A stretch of 64,000 bases of DNA from Dipodascopsis uninucleata var. uninucleata (taxonomy: Eukaryota; Ascomycota; Lipomycetes; Lipomycetales; Lipomycetaceae). Position 1 is the stretch's first letter, and the number at the start of each line of letters is the position of its first letter. Below are positions 1-11,326 of this stretch, one piece after another. The position numbers and the translations under genes were made by a program. The stretch is taken from the NCBI GenBank assembly GCA_030568195.1, contig JAJLTO010000002.1, forward strand, positions 806,001 through 870,000, in the 5' to 3' direction. The notes beneath the pieces were generated by a model. It had not been told where the DNA came from. It made no database searches and saw only the letters and a list, made by a program, of their open reading frames with translations.

Positions 1-641
1 CCCAAGGTGTCAAGATGGTTCTCTCGGGTGAGGGTTCTGATGAGATTTTTGGTGGCTACCTTTACTTTGGTGCTGCTCCTTCCAAGGAGGAGTTTCATGC
101 TGAGTGCGTTGCCAGAGTTAAGAATCTTCACTTGGCTGACTGCTTACGAGCTAACAAGTCAACTTGTGCTTGGGGTTTGGAGGCTCGAGTTCCATTCTTG
201 GATAAGCAGTTTCTTGAAGTTGTGATGAACATTGATCCTAAGGAAAAGATGATTACCAAGGACAGAATTGAGAAGTACATCTTGCGAAAGGCTTTTGATA
301 CCACTGGTGAGGATACTGAGCCATATCTTCCGGAAGAGATTTTGTGGCGTCAGAAGGAGCAATTCTCCGATGGTGTCGGGTATTCTTGGATTGACTGCTT
401 GAAGGACTCCGCTGAGAAGTTTGTCTCTGATGAGGACTTCGCTAATCCAAAGGAAGAATGGGGTGACGATGTTCCTCAGACTAAAGAGGCTTATTGGTAC
501 AGGTGTATGTTTGATGAGCTATTCCCATCTAAGACCTGTGCTTCTACGGTAATGAGATGGATTCCAAAAGCAGATTGGGGTTGTGCTGCTGATCCATCTG
601 GACGATATGTTAAGAGCCATTTAAGTGCGGTTGAGAATTAG
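1..641 (+). CDS. ASN1: Asparagine synthetase (glutamine-hydrolysing), C-terminal part, cut by window start
   Basis: Only the C-terminal synthetase half is present; the reading frame is open from base 3. The ATP-pyrophosphatase domain converts aspartate to asparagine through an aspartyl-AMP intermediate, using ammonia from the missing N-terminal glutaminase domain. The sequence shows the [12 protein letters not shown] loop near its start, then ARVPFLDK and the RKAF(D) and [17 protein letters not shown] segments typical of class B asparagine synthetases. The protein ends with a conserved DPSGR tail followed by a short Ser-rich end. No intron is seen in this part. The ATG at 15 is internal, not the start. 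Identification is secure; whether it corresponds to ASN1 or ASN2 cannot be told. Confidence 0.95.
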   Translation, partial: QGVKMVLSGEGSDEIFGGYLYFGAAPSKEEFHAECVARVKNLHLADCLRANKSTCAWGLEARVPFLDKQFLEVVMNIDPKEKMITKDRIEKYILRKAFDTTGEDTEPYLPEEILWRQKEQFSDGVGYSWIDCLKDSAEKFVSDEDFANPKEEWGDDVPQTKEAYWYRCMFDELFPSKTCASTVMRWIPKADWGCAADPSGRYVKSHLSAVEN

Positions 642-1988
642 ATATTTACAATGTAGGCGAAACCAGATTTTTTTTAACTTGATGAATTGATTAAAGTTAA
701 AGCCAAATGGAACGAAATTTCAGTGGTTATGTGGTTTTTGGTTTATATACACATTGCTACCAATACTACTGTTTGTTGCAATTAATATGTATAGGTATAT
801 GTACGACTATTTGTATGTGTATATACTGTATGTATCTTTTTTAAGTACGAGATATATTTGCTATTACTAGTATTTCGAATTTTTTTTATATGCTACTATA
901 TAATATCGTTATGATTTCCGGTATGATTGTGCCTTAGTAGTTCAAATTCCAAGTATCGGCCTTATCCAGTTAGCGTCTCTAACGTGAAACACTTTGATGC
1001 GATCTATTTTACCGCACCTAATATTTAACAGTAAACTTGCAGACCATGCTTTCGCTATCGCTGCTGAGCCTAACAGACCATGATAAGAAGAGAAGTCTCT
1101 GTTTTGGCCGCAAGGTGAAATTATGAATAACAGTTTCTTTTCTGGATGATTGTCAAGTATTGTAGAGCGACGGACAGTTGAAGCTCAATATACTTTAAAT
1201 GACAACAGTTTGAAGAGATTATTAGACTTCTTCATATTACCATTTTCCAGGAAATAATAGGAACGAACGTCTAAAATTGTAAAGTAGTCTAGCTATACTG
1301 CTCTTTTAAATCAATAATATTATAATTTGAAAAAACAGAAACAAGCAAATAATTCTATTCCTTTTGTTTCATTTAGAACAGTCTTGCGGGACTCGAGATG
1401 TCGGAAACCAGCTTCTCATGATCAGAAGTACTCATAAACCAATTGGAAACAACCATGAATTAATAATGGGATATATATATATCGATTTACAACTAAAAAA
1501 AGATAATAATTACTCGCTATAAACAAGTAACGACTCAAGAAATTAGGCAATTTGTTTTAAACAATGTGGTTTAACAAAATACTTCACAAAAGACACGATA
1601 ACAAAAGATAGAGGCCATGACAATGAGCAATCGTGTATTTCTAAAACACTAGCATTGACCTAAATTATAAAGAGAAGGTTTTGTTACTCACTCGATCCGA
1701 AATACCATACAATATGAAATGTAGTAATTGTGATAAATTAGTATAAAACAACAACGATAAACAATAGTAATAGTAATGGCAGTAAAAGAAAATAGAAAAT
1801 GTAATAGTATCAATATTAATAATAATACTAGTAATAGTAATAGAGTAATAATAAAACACGATAATAATAACTTAGTAAGATATACTAGGATGTTCTGCTA
1901 ATGATAATATACGTTGAGACGATATCTAATCGATTGCGTATAGACTACTACTACCTTTTCCTCCGTCAATTCTGTTAGAGAAAAGTAC
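642..1988. other. Intergenic region, AT-rich, no gene seen
   Basis: This 1.3-kb stretch lies between two converging genes (asparagine synthetase and SCS2). It holds poly-A/T tracts, an (AT)n run near 1480 and, at about 1740-1870, a degenerate trinucleotide stretch rich in aataatagt units. Short open frames here are AT-rich and unlike known proteins. No tRNA boxes were seen. Confidence 0.6.
1740..1870. repeat. Degenerate AT-rich trinucleotide low-complexity tract
   Basis: Repeated taa/tag/aat triplets (such as aatagtaatagtaat) run across about 130 bases. This is simple-sequence DNA and explains the spurious open frame on the opposite strand at 1665-1859. Confidence 0.7.
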
Positions 1989-3264
1989 TTAAGAGAAAAG
2001 CCAAGCTAGCAGGAAAGCAGCTAAGCACAAAATTACGACAATATGAATTGGGACGCCTCCGGAAGTTGATGGAGAGCTAACTGTGACAGCAGGAGATCGA
2101 GATTGGTCGAGCTGTGATTCCAGTTTCTTAGTAGCATCCTCCACCTCGTGCTCTTCCTTTGAATCCATTGCCTCGACAGCAGTAGAGGGTTCGAAACCGA
2201 GGTCAGATGCTTCACTAACAATTCTTCTGTTTATGCCATTAGCAGGATTCGATGGCGTTGTGTACTCGTTAGCTCCTGCAGAAGTATCGACAGCAGTAGC
2301 GGTTCCATTCGTATCACCACTAGATGGTGTCAAAGAATGAGACTGAGGGATTTGATAATGAACACGAATCTTACAGTCAGATATCGTGTTCTTTGCTGTC
2401 TTCTCTACCGTTGACCACTATACCACAAGATAAAACATGAATTTGTCAGAATATCTCCATAGTATATTATTCCTAGATACGACGAGAGACTTCAAATAGT
2501 ACAACTTACCAGATCACTGATGGTCAATGTTTCCTGTTCCGGAGTTATAGGAACTGACTGAACTAAAAATTTATCCTTGCATTTAAAATCCTCAGATGGC
2601 TCTTGCTTAAGACCCTGCAAGATAACTATATAGATAGCACGAATCAGCTCTTCAGTCCACGTATTTTTCAGAAGCTCACCTGAGGCCATTCTTTTTTCGT
2701 AGTTTGACTTAGCATATAATCCTCAACTTACTTGATACATCAACCACCTCTCCTGGATTAACTCTTGAGGCATTAGGACGAACACAGTATCTAGTGATTA
2801 CACTTAGTAAGTAACTATATCATGATGTCACTTCCTCCATATATTATGTAGAGCCAAATACGTTTGTTATTAAATATGTAGTTGTCAAGTTATTCACTCT
2901 AAATGGTGCATACTCCTTTCCATCCCATACTAATCTCTTGCTATCGCATCCTCTAATATCACTACAAAACAGAGACAACTCGAGCCTCTATTGAGAGAAA
3001 CTTACAGCTTTGGCGCAGTTGTCTTCACCTTGTAAGCCATAGGATCTGGCGTTTTGTTGTGTAGATGTAACGTTCGAGTTACGGTCTGTGTAAAAGGACC
3101 TACATTATCGTGTATATATTAGCATCGCATTCATTACCTATATTTGACTCTCAGATTTGAAAAGCTTATGAAGCTCTTTCTGCCAGTAGATTTGAGATAA
3201 TATTAGTCGATGTCTAAAATAATAACTCACCCGAAAACTCCAGGACTGCTGGTGAAATCTCCAT
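1989..3264 (-). CDS. SCS2: VAMP-associated protein (VAP), ER membrane contact-site tether
   Basis: Five exons on the minus strand: 3264-3231, 3099-3006, 2790-2732, 2625-2510 and 2417-1989. They join in frame to 243 residues. The N-terminal MSP domain (about residues 1-125) begins MEISPAVLEFSGPFTQTVTR and contains KVKTTAPKLYCVRPNASRVN and KCKDKFLVQS, the classical VAP surface that binds FFAT motifs of lipid-transfer proteins. A Ser/Thr/Glu-rich linker follows. The last 20 or so residues form one hydrophobic segment (HIVVILCLAAFLLAWLFS), a tail anchor for the ER membrane. The protein is expected to tether ER to plasma membrane and to recruit phosphoinositide regulators such as Opi1, as known for yeast Scs2. 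All donors are GTRAGT-like or GTATGT-like and all acceptors are TAG or AAG-type. Confidence is high. Confidence 0.93.
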
Positions 3265-3800
3265 TTCTTCTAATGAATAATTATTCAAACAATGGATTAT
3301 AATCTGAACCTTTAGCTTCCTTTTTATATCTAGACTATTATATCCCAAGTTTAGATATATACGTCTCTTGAGATAGCTGTTCGTAACGAGAGGAAAAAAA
3401 GATAATGTGAATGTGGCCGAGGATCAACAGAATTAACTAACTACGCGTGGCGGGCTGTCTACTTACAAACCCGGCAGTATATATTACCTTTTGAAAGGGT
3501 TCTGTGGCACTTTCACAATAGCGATCGTATTTACAATAGCTTGCCAACTTTGAGATCTATACATTAACTAGTATATAAAAAAGTATCTGTTTCGAAGAAT
3601 AAAATATTCAAAAAATAATACTAGTATACTCGGTGATACGATCCTTTTATTCGACTTGTTCCATTGGCTTCTTGATCTACAAGTAAAAAGGTGGATATAA
3701 GCATACAAGCTCAATCGTTAAGATAGATATCTCCATAGCATTTTTGAAACGAAAATTGACGTAACTGCAAAAAGCGAGGAAGGAAAGATATTATTAAGCC
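3265..3800. other. Divergent promoter region between SCS2 and the UBX gene
   Basis: About 540 bases, AT-rich. An ACGCGT hexamer lies at about 3446-3451, but neither flanking gene is an obvious cell-cycle target. No coding potential seen. Confidence 0.5.
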
Positions 3801-5034
3801 ATGGACGTAAGAAATCAGGTATGTTGTGCGTTGTGATATTGATGGTTGCTGTTTGTATTGGCTGTGTCTGGATCCCTTTTGCGGGTCCATCTAATTCTTA
3901 TTCATATGGGTACAGCTTTAGCATGGAAGCAAGCACCATATATTTGGAAGAAATCTTGATGAAACAAATGTAGAGAATTGGCCGGATATAGTCTGTTTTT
4001 ACTATAATATTTTTTTGGATAAGCATCATGTTTCTGCCTAAAAGTATTTTACTGACTGCGAACTTTTGGATATTTAGCTTGTTGAAATGGGATTTCCAGT
4101 CTCAAGAATAGAGGCTGCATTGAGAAATATAGACGATAAGACTCTTGAGAATGCAATCGAATGGCTTGAACAACATCCGATCGATAAGGCCATTGCAACT
4201 ACTAGTGGGGATGCTAATGTTGAGCCAACAGTGGATGAAAATGGCGAGCCGATCGAGCCTGGCCAGATTTCTGAAGAAGCTGGTAGTCTTGTGTGCCAGG
4301 ATTGCAATAAGCGATTTAGAAACGCTACTTTTGCAGAACTCCATGCCACTAAGACAAAGCATACAAACTTTGCCGAATCTACAGAATCGCTCCCAGAACT
4401 TACACCAGAGCAGAAGCAAGCAAAGCTAGAAGAACTACGAAAGAAAGCAGCTGAACGAAAGGCGGAGGCTGCTAAGAAAGATGCAATAGAAGCAAAGAAT
4501 AATGAAATTCTTCGAAGAAAGGCTGATAGAGATTCTGCAGCTTTAATCGAAAAGCAAAAGAAGATTCAGATGATGAAAGAAGCTGAGGATCGTAAGAAAC
4601 AGGCACTCGCTGATAAGTTGGCTAAAGAGCGAGTCAAGGCTCAAATTGAAGCTGACAAAAAAGCCAGGAAAGAGAAGTTAGAGCGTGAGCGCCTTGCTCG
4701 TGCTCATGAAAGTGGTATCCAACCGCCTGAGCAATCACCATCTGGCTCAACACCCTCTGCTACTACTACTACTCGACCTGCAGTTAAGAAAGAGTATACT
4801 GAATCTCGACTTCAAATCAGAGTAGATGGCATTCCTCCAATTGTGAAGACCTTTCCTGTTGGAACCACGTTGTTTGAGGTTGCCCACGCTGTTCAAGATG
4901 AAACTTCAATTCCTGCAACTGGAGCTTGCTTCCTGACAACATTTCCCACGAAGCGTTACGGTCCTGAAGACTTTGGAATGACAATCAAAGAAGCTGGTCT
5001 TATAAATACTGCCATTATGTTGAAGCGAGCGTGA
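3801..5034 (+). CDS. UBA-UBX domain protein, SAKS1/UBXN1-like p97/Cdc48 cofactor
   Basis: Two exons: an 18-nt exon 3801-3818 coding MDVRNQ, then 4078-5034 after a 259-nt intron (gtatgt to ttag); 324 residues. The UBA domain covers about residues 1-45, including LVEMGFPVSR. Residues 79-101 form a C2H2-like finger (CQDCNKRF plus two spaced His). A long charged coiled coil spans about 130-220. A C-terminal UBX domain (about 247-324, from SRLQIRVDG to the MLKRA end) is present. This order matches mammalian UBXN1/SAKS1, which binds polyubiquitin through UBA and Cdc48/p97 through UBX. A role in ubiquitin-proteasome or ERAD substrate handling is inferred. The first exon start is chosen because it restores the conserved start of the UBA helix. 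Confidence 0.9.
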
Positions 5035-5297
5035 GCATTGTAGGTGCGTATATTAAGTTGATTTGGCCATAATATTTAAATAATAAGTCATTTAAATGCA
5101 TTTTTCCATTAAAACAATTATCTCCTCCATATTTTACTTTCTATTCCATCAACATTCTAGTCTATTTGAGTATTAAGTAGTGCTTGACAAAGAAAGAGAG
5201 ATAAACAGATATGATGTAACATCAGACAATGATAACACCAACCATACGATATTATATAACGTACTGAACATATTATGTATTATTCCAAATACTCAAC

Positions 5298-6750
5298 TTA
5301 ACTGTGAAGTTCATTTTCCAGCTGATTCCTGAAATATTTCACAGTCTCCTGAAGTCCATCCACTACGTTCCATTTTGGTTCCCAACTCAAATACTCTTTT
5401 GCCCGTGTTGTATCAGGTTTACGTTTCTGTGGATCATCCTGCAGAGCTGGTAGATGAACAATCTTCGAATCACATCTTCCGATCTCTTTCTGGACCAGTT
5501 CAATGATCATTTTTGCAAACTCATCAATGGTGAACTCTTCCTGCGTTCCAATGTTAACAGCTTCGTTATAATCCGAGTTCATCAGTCTAATCAAGCCATC
5601 GACCAGATCATGAACATATTGAAATGATCTAGTGGCACTTCCATCGCCGTAAATCGTCAGATCTTCATGTTTCAGCGCCTGAAGAATAAAATTAGATACC
5701 ACACGTCCATCGTTCCAGTTCATTCTTGGCCCAAAAGTGTTGAAAATTCTTGCGACCCGCACGTCAACACCGTCTTGCCTATGATATGAATATGCCAAAG
5801 TCTCTGCCACTCGCTTCCCCTCATCATAGCAAGCCCTTGGACCGGCACAGTTAACATGACCCCAATAACTCTCTTTCTGTGGGTGCTCTTCCGGATCACC
5901 ATAAATTTCTGAAGTAGAAGCTAACAAAAATCGTGCCTTGACACGTTTGCAAAGACCCAGCATGTTATAGGTTCCAAAGAAGCCGGTCTTCAAAGTCTTG
6001 ACAGGATTTGACTGGTAATGTACGGGACTAGCGGGACAAGCGAGATGATAAATTTGATCTACCTCGACCATAATAGGATCAACTACGTCATGTCGGATGA
6101 GCTCGAAATTCGGATGTCCAATCCAATGAGCAACGTTACTCTTCGAACCCGTGAAAAAGTTATCAATGCAAATTACACTATGTCCTAAAATAAATAGTCA
6201 GTAGACAAGAAATGCAAACTGGTGATATCGTTTTCACTGGTCAGAAGCCATCGGCTGTGAAATGTTGATCAACAGTTAGCCCTAGAGCACAGAAGCCGAG
6301 GCAACATCTCCAGTGAATAGCGACCTAAGTTAAAGATCAAGCTTGTATATAAATATTTAAATACAAATAAATTGACAGGGACGAATTCTTCGAAAACATA
6401 CCCATCAACATTAGCCGGTCTATCAAATGAGAGCCAACAAAACCTGCACCGCCTGTCACTAATACTCGCTGCTTCACGATTGGATTCAACAGCTTCACTG
6501 GAGGATATGGTTCTGCTCCTGGCTTATATGTGATAGTATGATCATCTTTGGCGATAACATGTGGTAGGGCCGAGTAAGGCGCCAAATAGAGGGATCTCAG
6601 GATATCTAAAGACACCTCAGGCACCACAGTACCAGGAGATCTCTGCACAGGCGAATAATGGTTATTCAACGACTCGCGTACACTATCAACCATAGCGCTT
6701 CTCTGTTCAGCTAAACTGAGTCTGTATTGAGAGCTGTCGTTTACTTCCAT
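5298..6750 (-). CDS. UXS1: UDP-glucuronate decarboxylase (UDP-xylose synthase)
   Basis: Two exons, 6750-6402 and 6184-5298, joining in frame to 411 residues. The enzyme decarboxylates UDP-glucuronate to UDP-xylose, the donor for xylosylated glycans. The extended SDR fold shows the NAD-binding GGAGFVG at residues 100-106, HLACPASPVHY, the catalytic YDEGK (Tyr236, Lys240), ARIFNTFGPRM and SFQYVHDL. These are the usual UXS landmarks. There is no N-terminal membrane segment, so it looks like a soluble cytosolic form, as in Cryptococcus and plant UXS3, rather than a type II Golgi form. S. cerevisiae lacks this gene. It converges with the UBX gene (264 bp between stop codons). Confidence is high for the family. 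Confidence 0.95.
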
Positions 6751-7426
6751 ATATATTATTTACTATAGCCGACCATTACGAAATCCTCGCTTAAACGTTA
6801 CAAGTAATTAGTCTTTTAGTATCTTCCTATCTATTTCTGTAGTCTTCAAAAACACTTTTCTGGGCGTTGTAAGCAACGAAATAAGGTCACCCTAAAATAG
6901 ATTTTAGTGCGGCTTATAGGTCAGTCTTCCTGTAACTAAATTTTTGGTAGACAAGTTACGGGGACGCTCTGTGTGAAAACAAAGATACAAGCAGATTTGA
7001 TCGCCTGTTGGACGTCTGGCGGCCCATATAGAACTAAAAATTAGAGCTTTTATGTTGAGTTGTGAGGATTACTTGCCGATACATTAGGCAGAGCAGCGTA
7101 CCGATTAATCACTAAGAAACGATTTGTCATGTAATATATAGGAGAAAAAGGAAGTTTGTTTACATTTGCTGCCAGGGCAACCGAAACAGAAACCTATAAC
7201 TTTAGAGTGCATTTGTCCTGCGGAAAAAAATAGCCCAAATTAACCTGGTCGCAACTATTCACAGTCAGTAGTCAATCGAAGATATTTTCCCTTTTTCTAT
7301 AGATTTTTTTCCCTTTCTATTTTTCACAACATTTGTCGACTTTTTTTTTATAGAAAAGGCATTGTATCGCTCTGTACACCATTGTAACGTTAAAGGCATA
7401 TTTTATCATATTATAGAGTCATAGAT
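6751..7426. other. Divergent promoter region UXS1/STS1
   Basis: 676 bases. T-rich tracts lie close to the STS1 start at 7290-7350. No gene recognised. Confidence 0.5.
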
Positions 7427-8732
7427 ATGAGTGCGGTTTTGCCACCTAGCGGACCGCTACTGGGATTTCCTTTTAACAATCAAGCGATAGAATCGCCAGG
7501 AGCGGCCTCGCCAGTTACTATTGCCGCAACCCCTCAGTTGTCTCCGAATATTCGATTTGGTATGTCTATAACTAATTTTTTAAAGTTTCAGAGATTTCGT
7601 CTCGCGTTATGGTATTGCGCTCTGTTAGATGGATGATAAGTGAGAAAGGGATTGGAAAGACAGGATTATATTGAATCTTTTAAAGGGTCTCTTCTGCAGT
7701 GATATCTTCGGATTACTATTTTTTGGGAGGAGCTACTTTGAGAAAAATCGATCATTTGATTGAGCGATGTCTGTTTCTGCTTTGCTTGTATGTTGATGGC
7801 AGGTTGATAGAATACTCAGAACAAGAGAGAAGTTATAGGAGGCTGATCTGTGTGTCGTGATTAGTAACATAGAACGTGATGAAATATCCTGGTTGAAAGT
7901 GGATGTAAGGTTACTAATTTTTACGGTTTATAAATATTTAGGTCAAAAAAGAAAACTGTGCCAAGATGACGACTCTGATGAAGAAATGGTAGGTTCTCCA
8001 GATGCGTCTCCTTTGTTTGGTGCTCGCAGTTTGGTAGCTTCTCCCCATGTCGGGATAAACTTCAATCATCAATCACTGGCTATGCATGGATTTCAACCAA
8101 AGAGGGCTAGAACTGAGATAATTGGGCGTCGCTTGCCCTTATCTAGGCAGCTGGAGTTTCTCGATGTGCGCACGCTTAAGATGCTTATTTGCAACCTTGC
8201 TGAGAAACATCCATATCTTACAGAGGAAATTAGCCATATGGCACCAACTCCTAATGTTTCCAGCAGCTTGGATCTCCTTTCAAAACACCTCGATAGAATA
8301 GAGTCAGCATTCCCATACAAGGGTGATCAAACTGGTGACTACGCTTATCTTCGAGTACGCCCTCATATTACAGAATTTTTAGATGCCGTAAGTGATTACA
8401 CTCCTAACTTCTTACCTCCTGAGGAACAGCAGGCAGGAAATTCTCTCCAATTTTTGGATGGAGTCACTTCCTTGGTGCACAAATTACCAAGTTGGCGTAC
8501 AGAATCCAACAATTCTATGAAGCATACTGCGTATGATGAACTAGCTCGTGCTTGGTCACTAGCTGTGAGAGAAGCTCTCAAGAGAGCTAATGGCATTGTC
8601 TTGGAGTATGGTGGCTGGCGTGAAAAGCTTGCTAAGCATAATGAAATGGCTGAAGGTCGATTACAGAGTGCTGTAGATGTTATAGAAGAGGGTCTTGGAA
8701 ACCATGGCCGACGCTTCAATAGATTCTTCTGA
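7427..8732 (+). CDS. STS1: Tethering factor for nuclear proteasome, Sts1/Cut8 family
   Basis: Two exons, 7427-7559 and 7942-8732, separated by a long 382-nt intron; 307 residues. Cut8/Sts1 anchors 26S proteasomes to the nuclear envelope and helps load them into the nucleus. The first exon codes for a Pro/Ala-rich head. Exon 2 opens with the basic QKRKLCQ followed by an acidic DDDSDEEM patch, a nuclear-localisation-like region. The family core follows: GRRLPLSRQLEFLDVRTLK and LICNLAEKHPYLTEEI, then a helical bundle ending near RFNRFF. Length and motifs fit the family (Cut8 is about 260 residues, Sts1 about 320). A PACE-like octamer-plus lies just after the start codon (see separate entry). Confidence 0.92.
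7437..7446 (-). promoter_or_regulatory. PACE-like (Rpn4-type) sequence inside the STS1 first codons
   Basis: TTTTGCCACC on the plus strand is the complement of GGTGGCAAAA, the proteasome-associated control element of S. cerevisiae. It overlaps codons 4-7 of a proteasome-tether gene. The match could be chance (roughly one expected every 100 kb or so), and the position inside the coding sequence is unusual. Confidence 0.25.
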
Positions 8733-9707
8733 ATCTGAACAGAGTCATTAATTGTAGGATGAATTTTGTCCATCAGGAAGCACTGATATAGTGCTTTAAT
8801 TTCGGACAGTGGCAACAAGTGGTGGCACTTCACATATTCAAAGAAACTTTGACATTAGCATAGGTATAAATATCGACAACAGCATTAACACCTAAAGTAA
8901 CGTGAAACCGAATTACAGCATTATGCTGGATATAAGGCATTAATGACAGTGATCATTGTTAGATACTTTTTCGTGTGTACATTTGGACTTGGATTTTAAA
9001 CGGAGTTTTATTTTTGACATATTGCCATTATTCGCTTTGAGTGAGCTCATGTTATTACATACTGTTATAGGAGTATATTAGCGCTGGTAACATGCAGGCA
9101 ATTCGGATTGCAAATCCATAATATCTATATACATCAATGTACATATATATAAAAATATATGACGAGCTGTATGAGAGATTGTGTTGTTTTCCCGGGTTGT
9201 ATATTTTATTTAATATTATCTTCAGTTACCGTTTTCTTTATGTTTGCTTTTTGTTATTTAATTTATTTAACAGCCAATTGTTTCGTCATATTGGCTAAGC
9301 GGCTAATTTGGTCCGTGAAAGTTAATATTCACAGTATAGTACTGGGTTATTGTTACTACAGCATTGTTTATTTTCAGAATTAACTGTTATTTTAATTTAT
9401 TTCTTTTCTATATGTATTTAATAGTTATATATATTTGTAACCTCAGGCGAACATATATTCATTTGGGAAGTGACTATCATAAACCATGGAATAAACAGGA
9501 AATCATTCAGCTCCTTAGACAATAAATTCTGAAGAAAAGATAGAACAATCTAAAGACGTAAGTTATATTGAGCTAGGTATGGATAAGAAAAAAGCGAAAA
9601 ACTTAACTGAACTGAGTATTAAAAATTTTCGAAGCGCATGTATCGTTTCCGCCACTCTAACTCACATCAAAAAAAAAATCTACTAGTAGGATATTCCATA
9701 AGCGATA
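8733..9707. other. Intergenic region between convergent genes, no gene seen
   Basis: About 975 AT-rich bases between STS1 and the acid phosphatase. A 74-codon hydrophobic open frame at 9159-9383 has AT-driven composition and no recognisable domain. Probable 3' UTRs. Confidence 0.5.
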
Positions 9708-11326
9708 TTAAGCATGGGCCTTTACCATGCTAGTGTTAGCTGCAGCTGGTGTTTTGCTAAACTCTTCTGCCATAGCTGGATTATCTAGAATTGGCTTTCC
9801 AAGGTTTGAACGACAGGCCATTTCCCAGTTATCTGGGATGATCTCGTTGACGGCCTTTTCAAATGCTGCCATAGTACAGAAGGAGCTGTTACCAGGAAGG
9901 TGATTTCCTTCAGCAGCACAAGCTGGTAGTTTGAGGATAACGTCGTTGTAGGTCAGTCTAACATAGTAGTCTCTTTTGATCGTCTTAAGTAGAGAAGAAG
10001 GATTAAATGAAGAAGGGTCAAAGTTGAGTACTGGCTTTGTGATTTCTTTCTTTGCGAATAATTCAAATCTCAAATCCGTAGTAAATGGTGGCCATTTGTC
10101 GTCAAAAGCGTCTAAAGCGCAAAGAACAGATGCAATGGTGGTATCATGAGATCCATAGAGACCAAGCTTAACGCCTTTCTCTCCAGACGATTCTGTAAAC
10201 TTTGACTGCAGCTCTTCCGCCTTATCAGACCCAATTACTCTGCCAGCGACCTTGATAGCCTGTGAGATTTTATCATCTTTAACGGCTAACTTCATTCTAT
10301 ATAAGAAGTCGCCTACAAGCGCTCCCACAGCTAACTTTCGATATTCATTAGATGTTTTGACACCACTATACCATTCATCAATAACAGAATTACGAATATC
10401 ATCTGTTACTTTAGAGTCTTTGAATCCCTCTGGAAGTGGCATATCATGGGCTAAACAAGCTGCGTAAGTGTCAAACACACCAGAAGCTCTTGGACTACCG
10501 TCAATAGCTACACCGTTAGGGAGAACATCTTTTAATTTGCTAGAAGCATAACCAGCTAGTACCGGATTCCATCTCTGAGCAACAATTTCAGAAAACATAA
10601 ATCCAAGTTCTGAAAGTCTTCGGCAGTTTTCATCGTTAGGATAGGCGTTCTCCTGTGGAAAGAGACGTGTAAATACATGAGGAAGCAATCCAGCCTTGCG
10701 GTAAGTAGAGGGATAAAGACCATGGAAGAGCGAAAGCAGAGTTTCATTCGAACGAGCTATATGTGAGGATCTAAAATAGAAATCCTTATGACTGTCAAAC
10801 ATGATCGGCAAAAACTTCAGCTGTTCCACATACAACCATCGAAGTCTGTCGCCTAGAATATAGCCTGTCTTTCTACCCAGATCAGTGAGTTCTCCGAGCA
10901 TACAAAGACTTGATTCGTCACCTGGCTTGAATCCATAAGCTGATACGGGAACATTTTTTGGGAGATCCTTCGCAACTGACTCTAGACGTCTAACGTATTC
11001 AAATGTTGTTGGCGCTTCGTTTGGATACGTCACAATCGTTTGGCTAAATTTACTAGCGATATTACAGAAGGGCCAGAAAGGTGCCAAACCCCATTCTTGA
11101 AATCTTGCCCTTACAGGTGTACGCTCACCTGTGTTATAATGTAAATTAGCTATTTAATATTCTGTAAAATCTGATCTGATGCCAGATATGACACAAGAGA
11201 CATGTGTTCAATATACTTACCATGACGAAACAGAATTTGGACATTCACCAGTTCCAAGTCTGATGGATACAACTTCTTCAATTCTTCGCTAGAAGGTAAG
11301 GGAAGAAATGCTCTCGAGGCTTCCAT
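9708..11326 (-). CDS. Histidine acid phosphatase family protein (branch 2, ACP6-like)
   Basis: Two exons, 11326-11221 and 11128-9708, joining to 508 residues. The intron splits the catalytic motif: RHG is at the end of exon 1 and ERTPV at the start of exon 2, giving the complete RHGERTPV phosphohistidine loop near residues 34-41. The partner motif, with the proton-donor His-Asp, is seen as YGSHDTTIASVL. No signal peptide or transmembrane helix is evident, so an intracellular role is more likely than a secreted phytase or repressible acid phosphatase. Mammalian relatives include the lysophosphatidic acid phosphatase ACP6; the substrate here cannot be stated. The C-terminus ends in an Ala-rich KAHA. 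Confidence 0.85.

Noticed and set aside
1665-1859. 64-codon minus-strand frame
   Set aside because: Composed of TAA/TAG-type low-complexity DNA read on the other strand; Tyr/Ile/Ser homopolymer-like product with no domain.
9290-9330. Possible tRNA A-box (tggctaagcggc)
   Set aside because: No B-box or cloverleaf can be formed downstream.
9159-9383. 74-codon hydrophobic plus-strand frame
   Set aside because: AT-driven Phe/Ile/Leu composition, no domain, lies between 3' ends of convergent genes.
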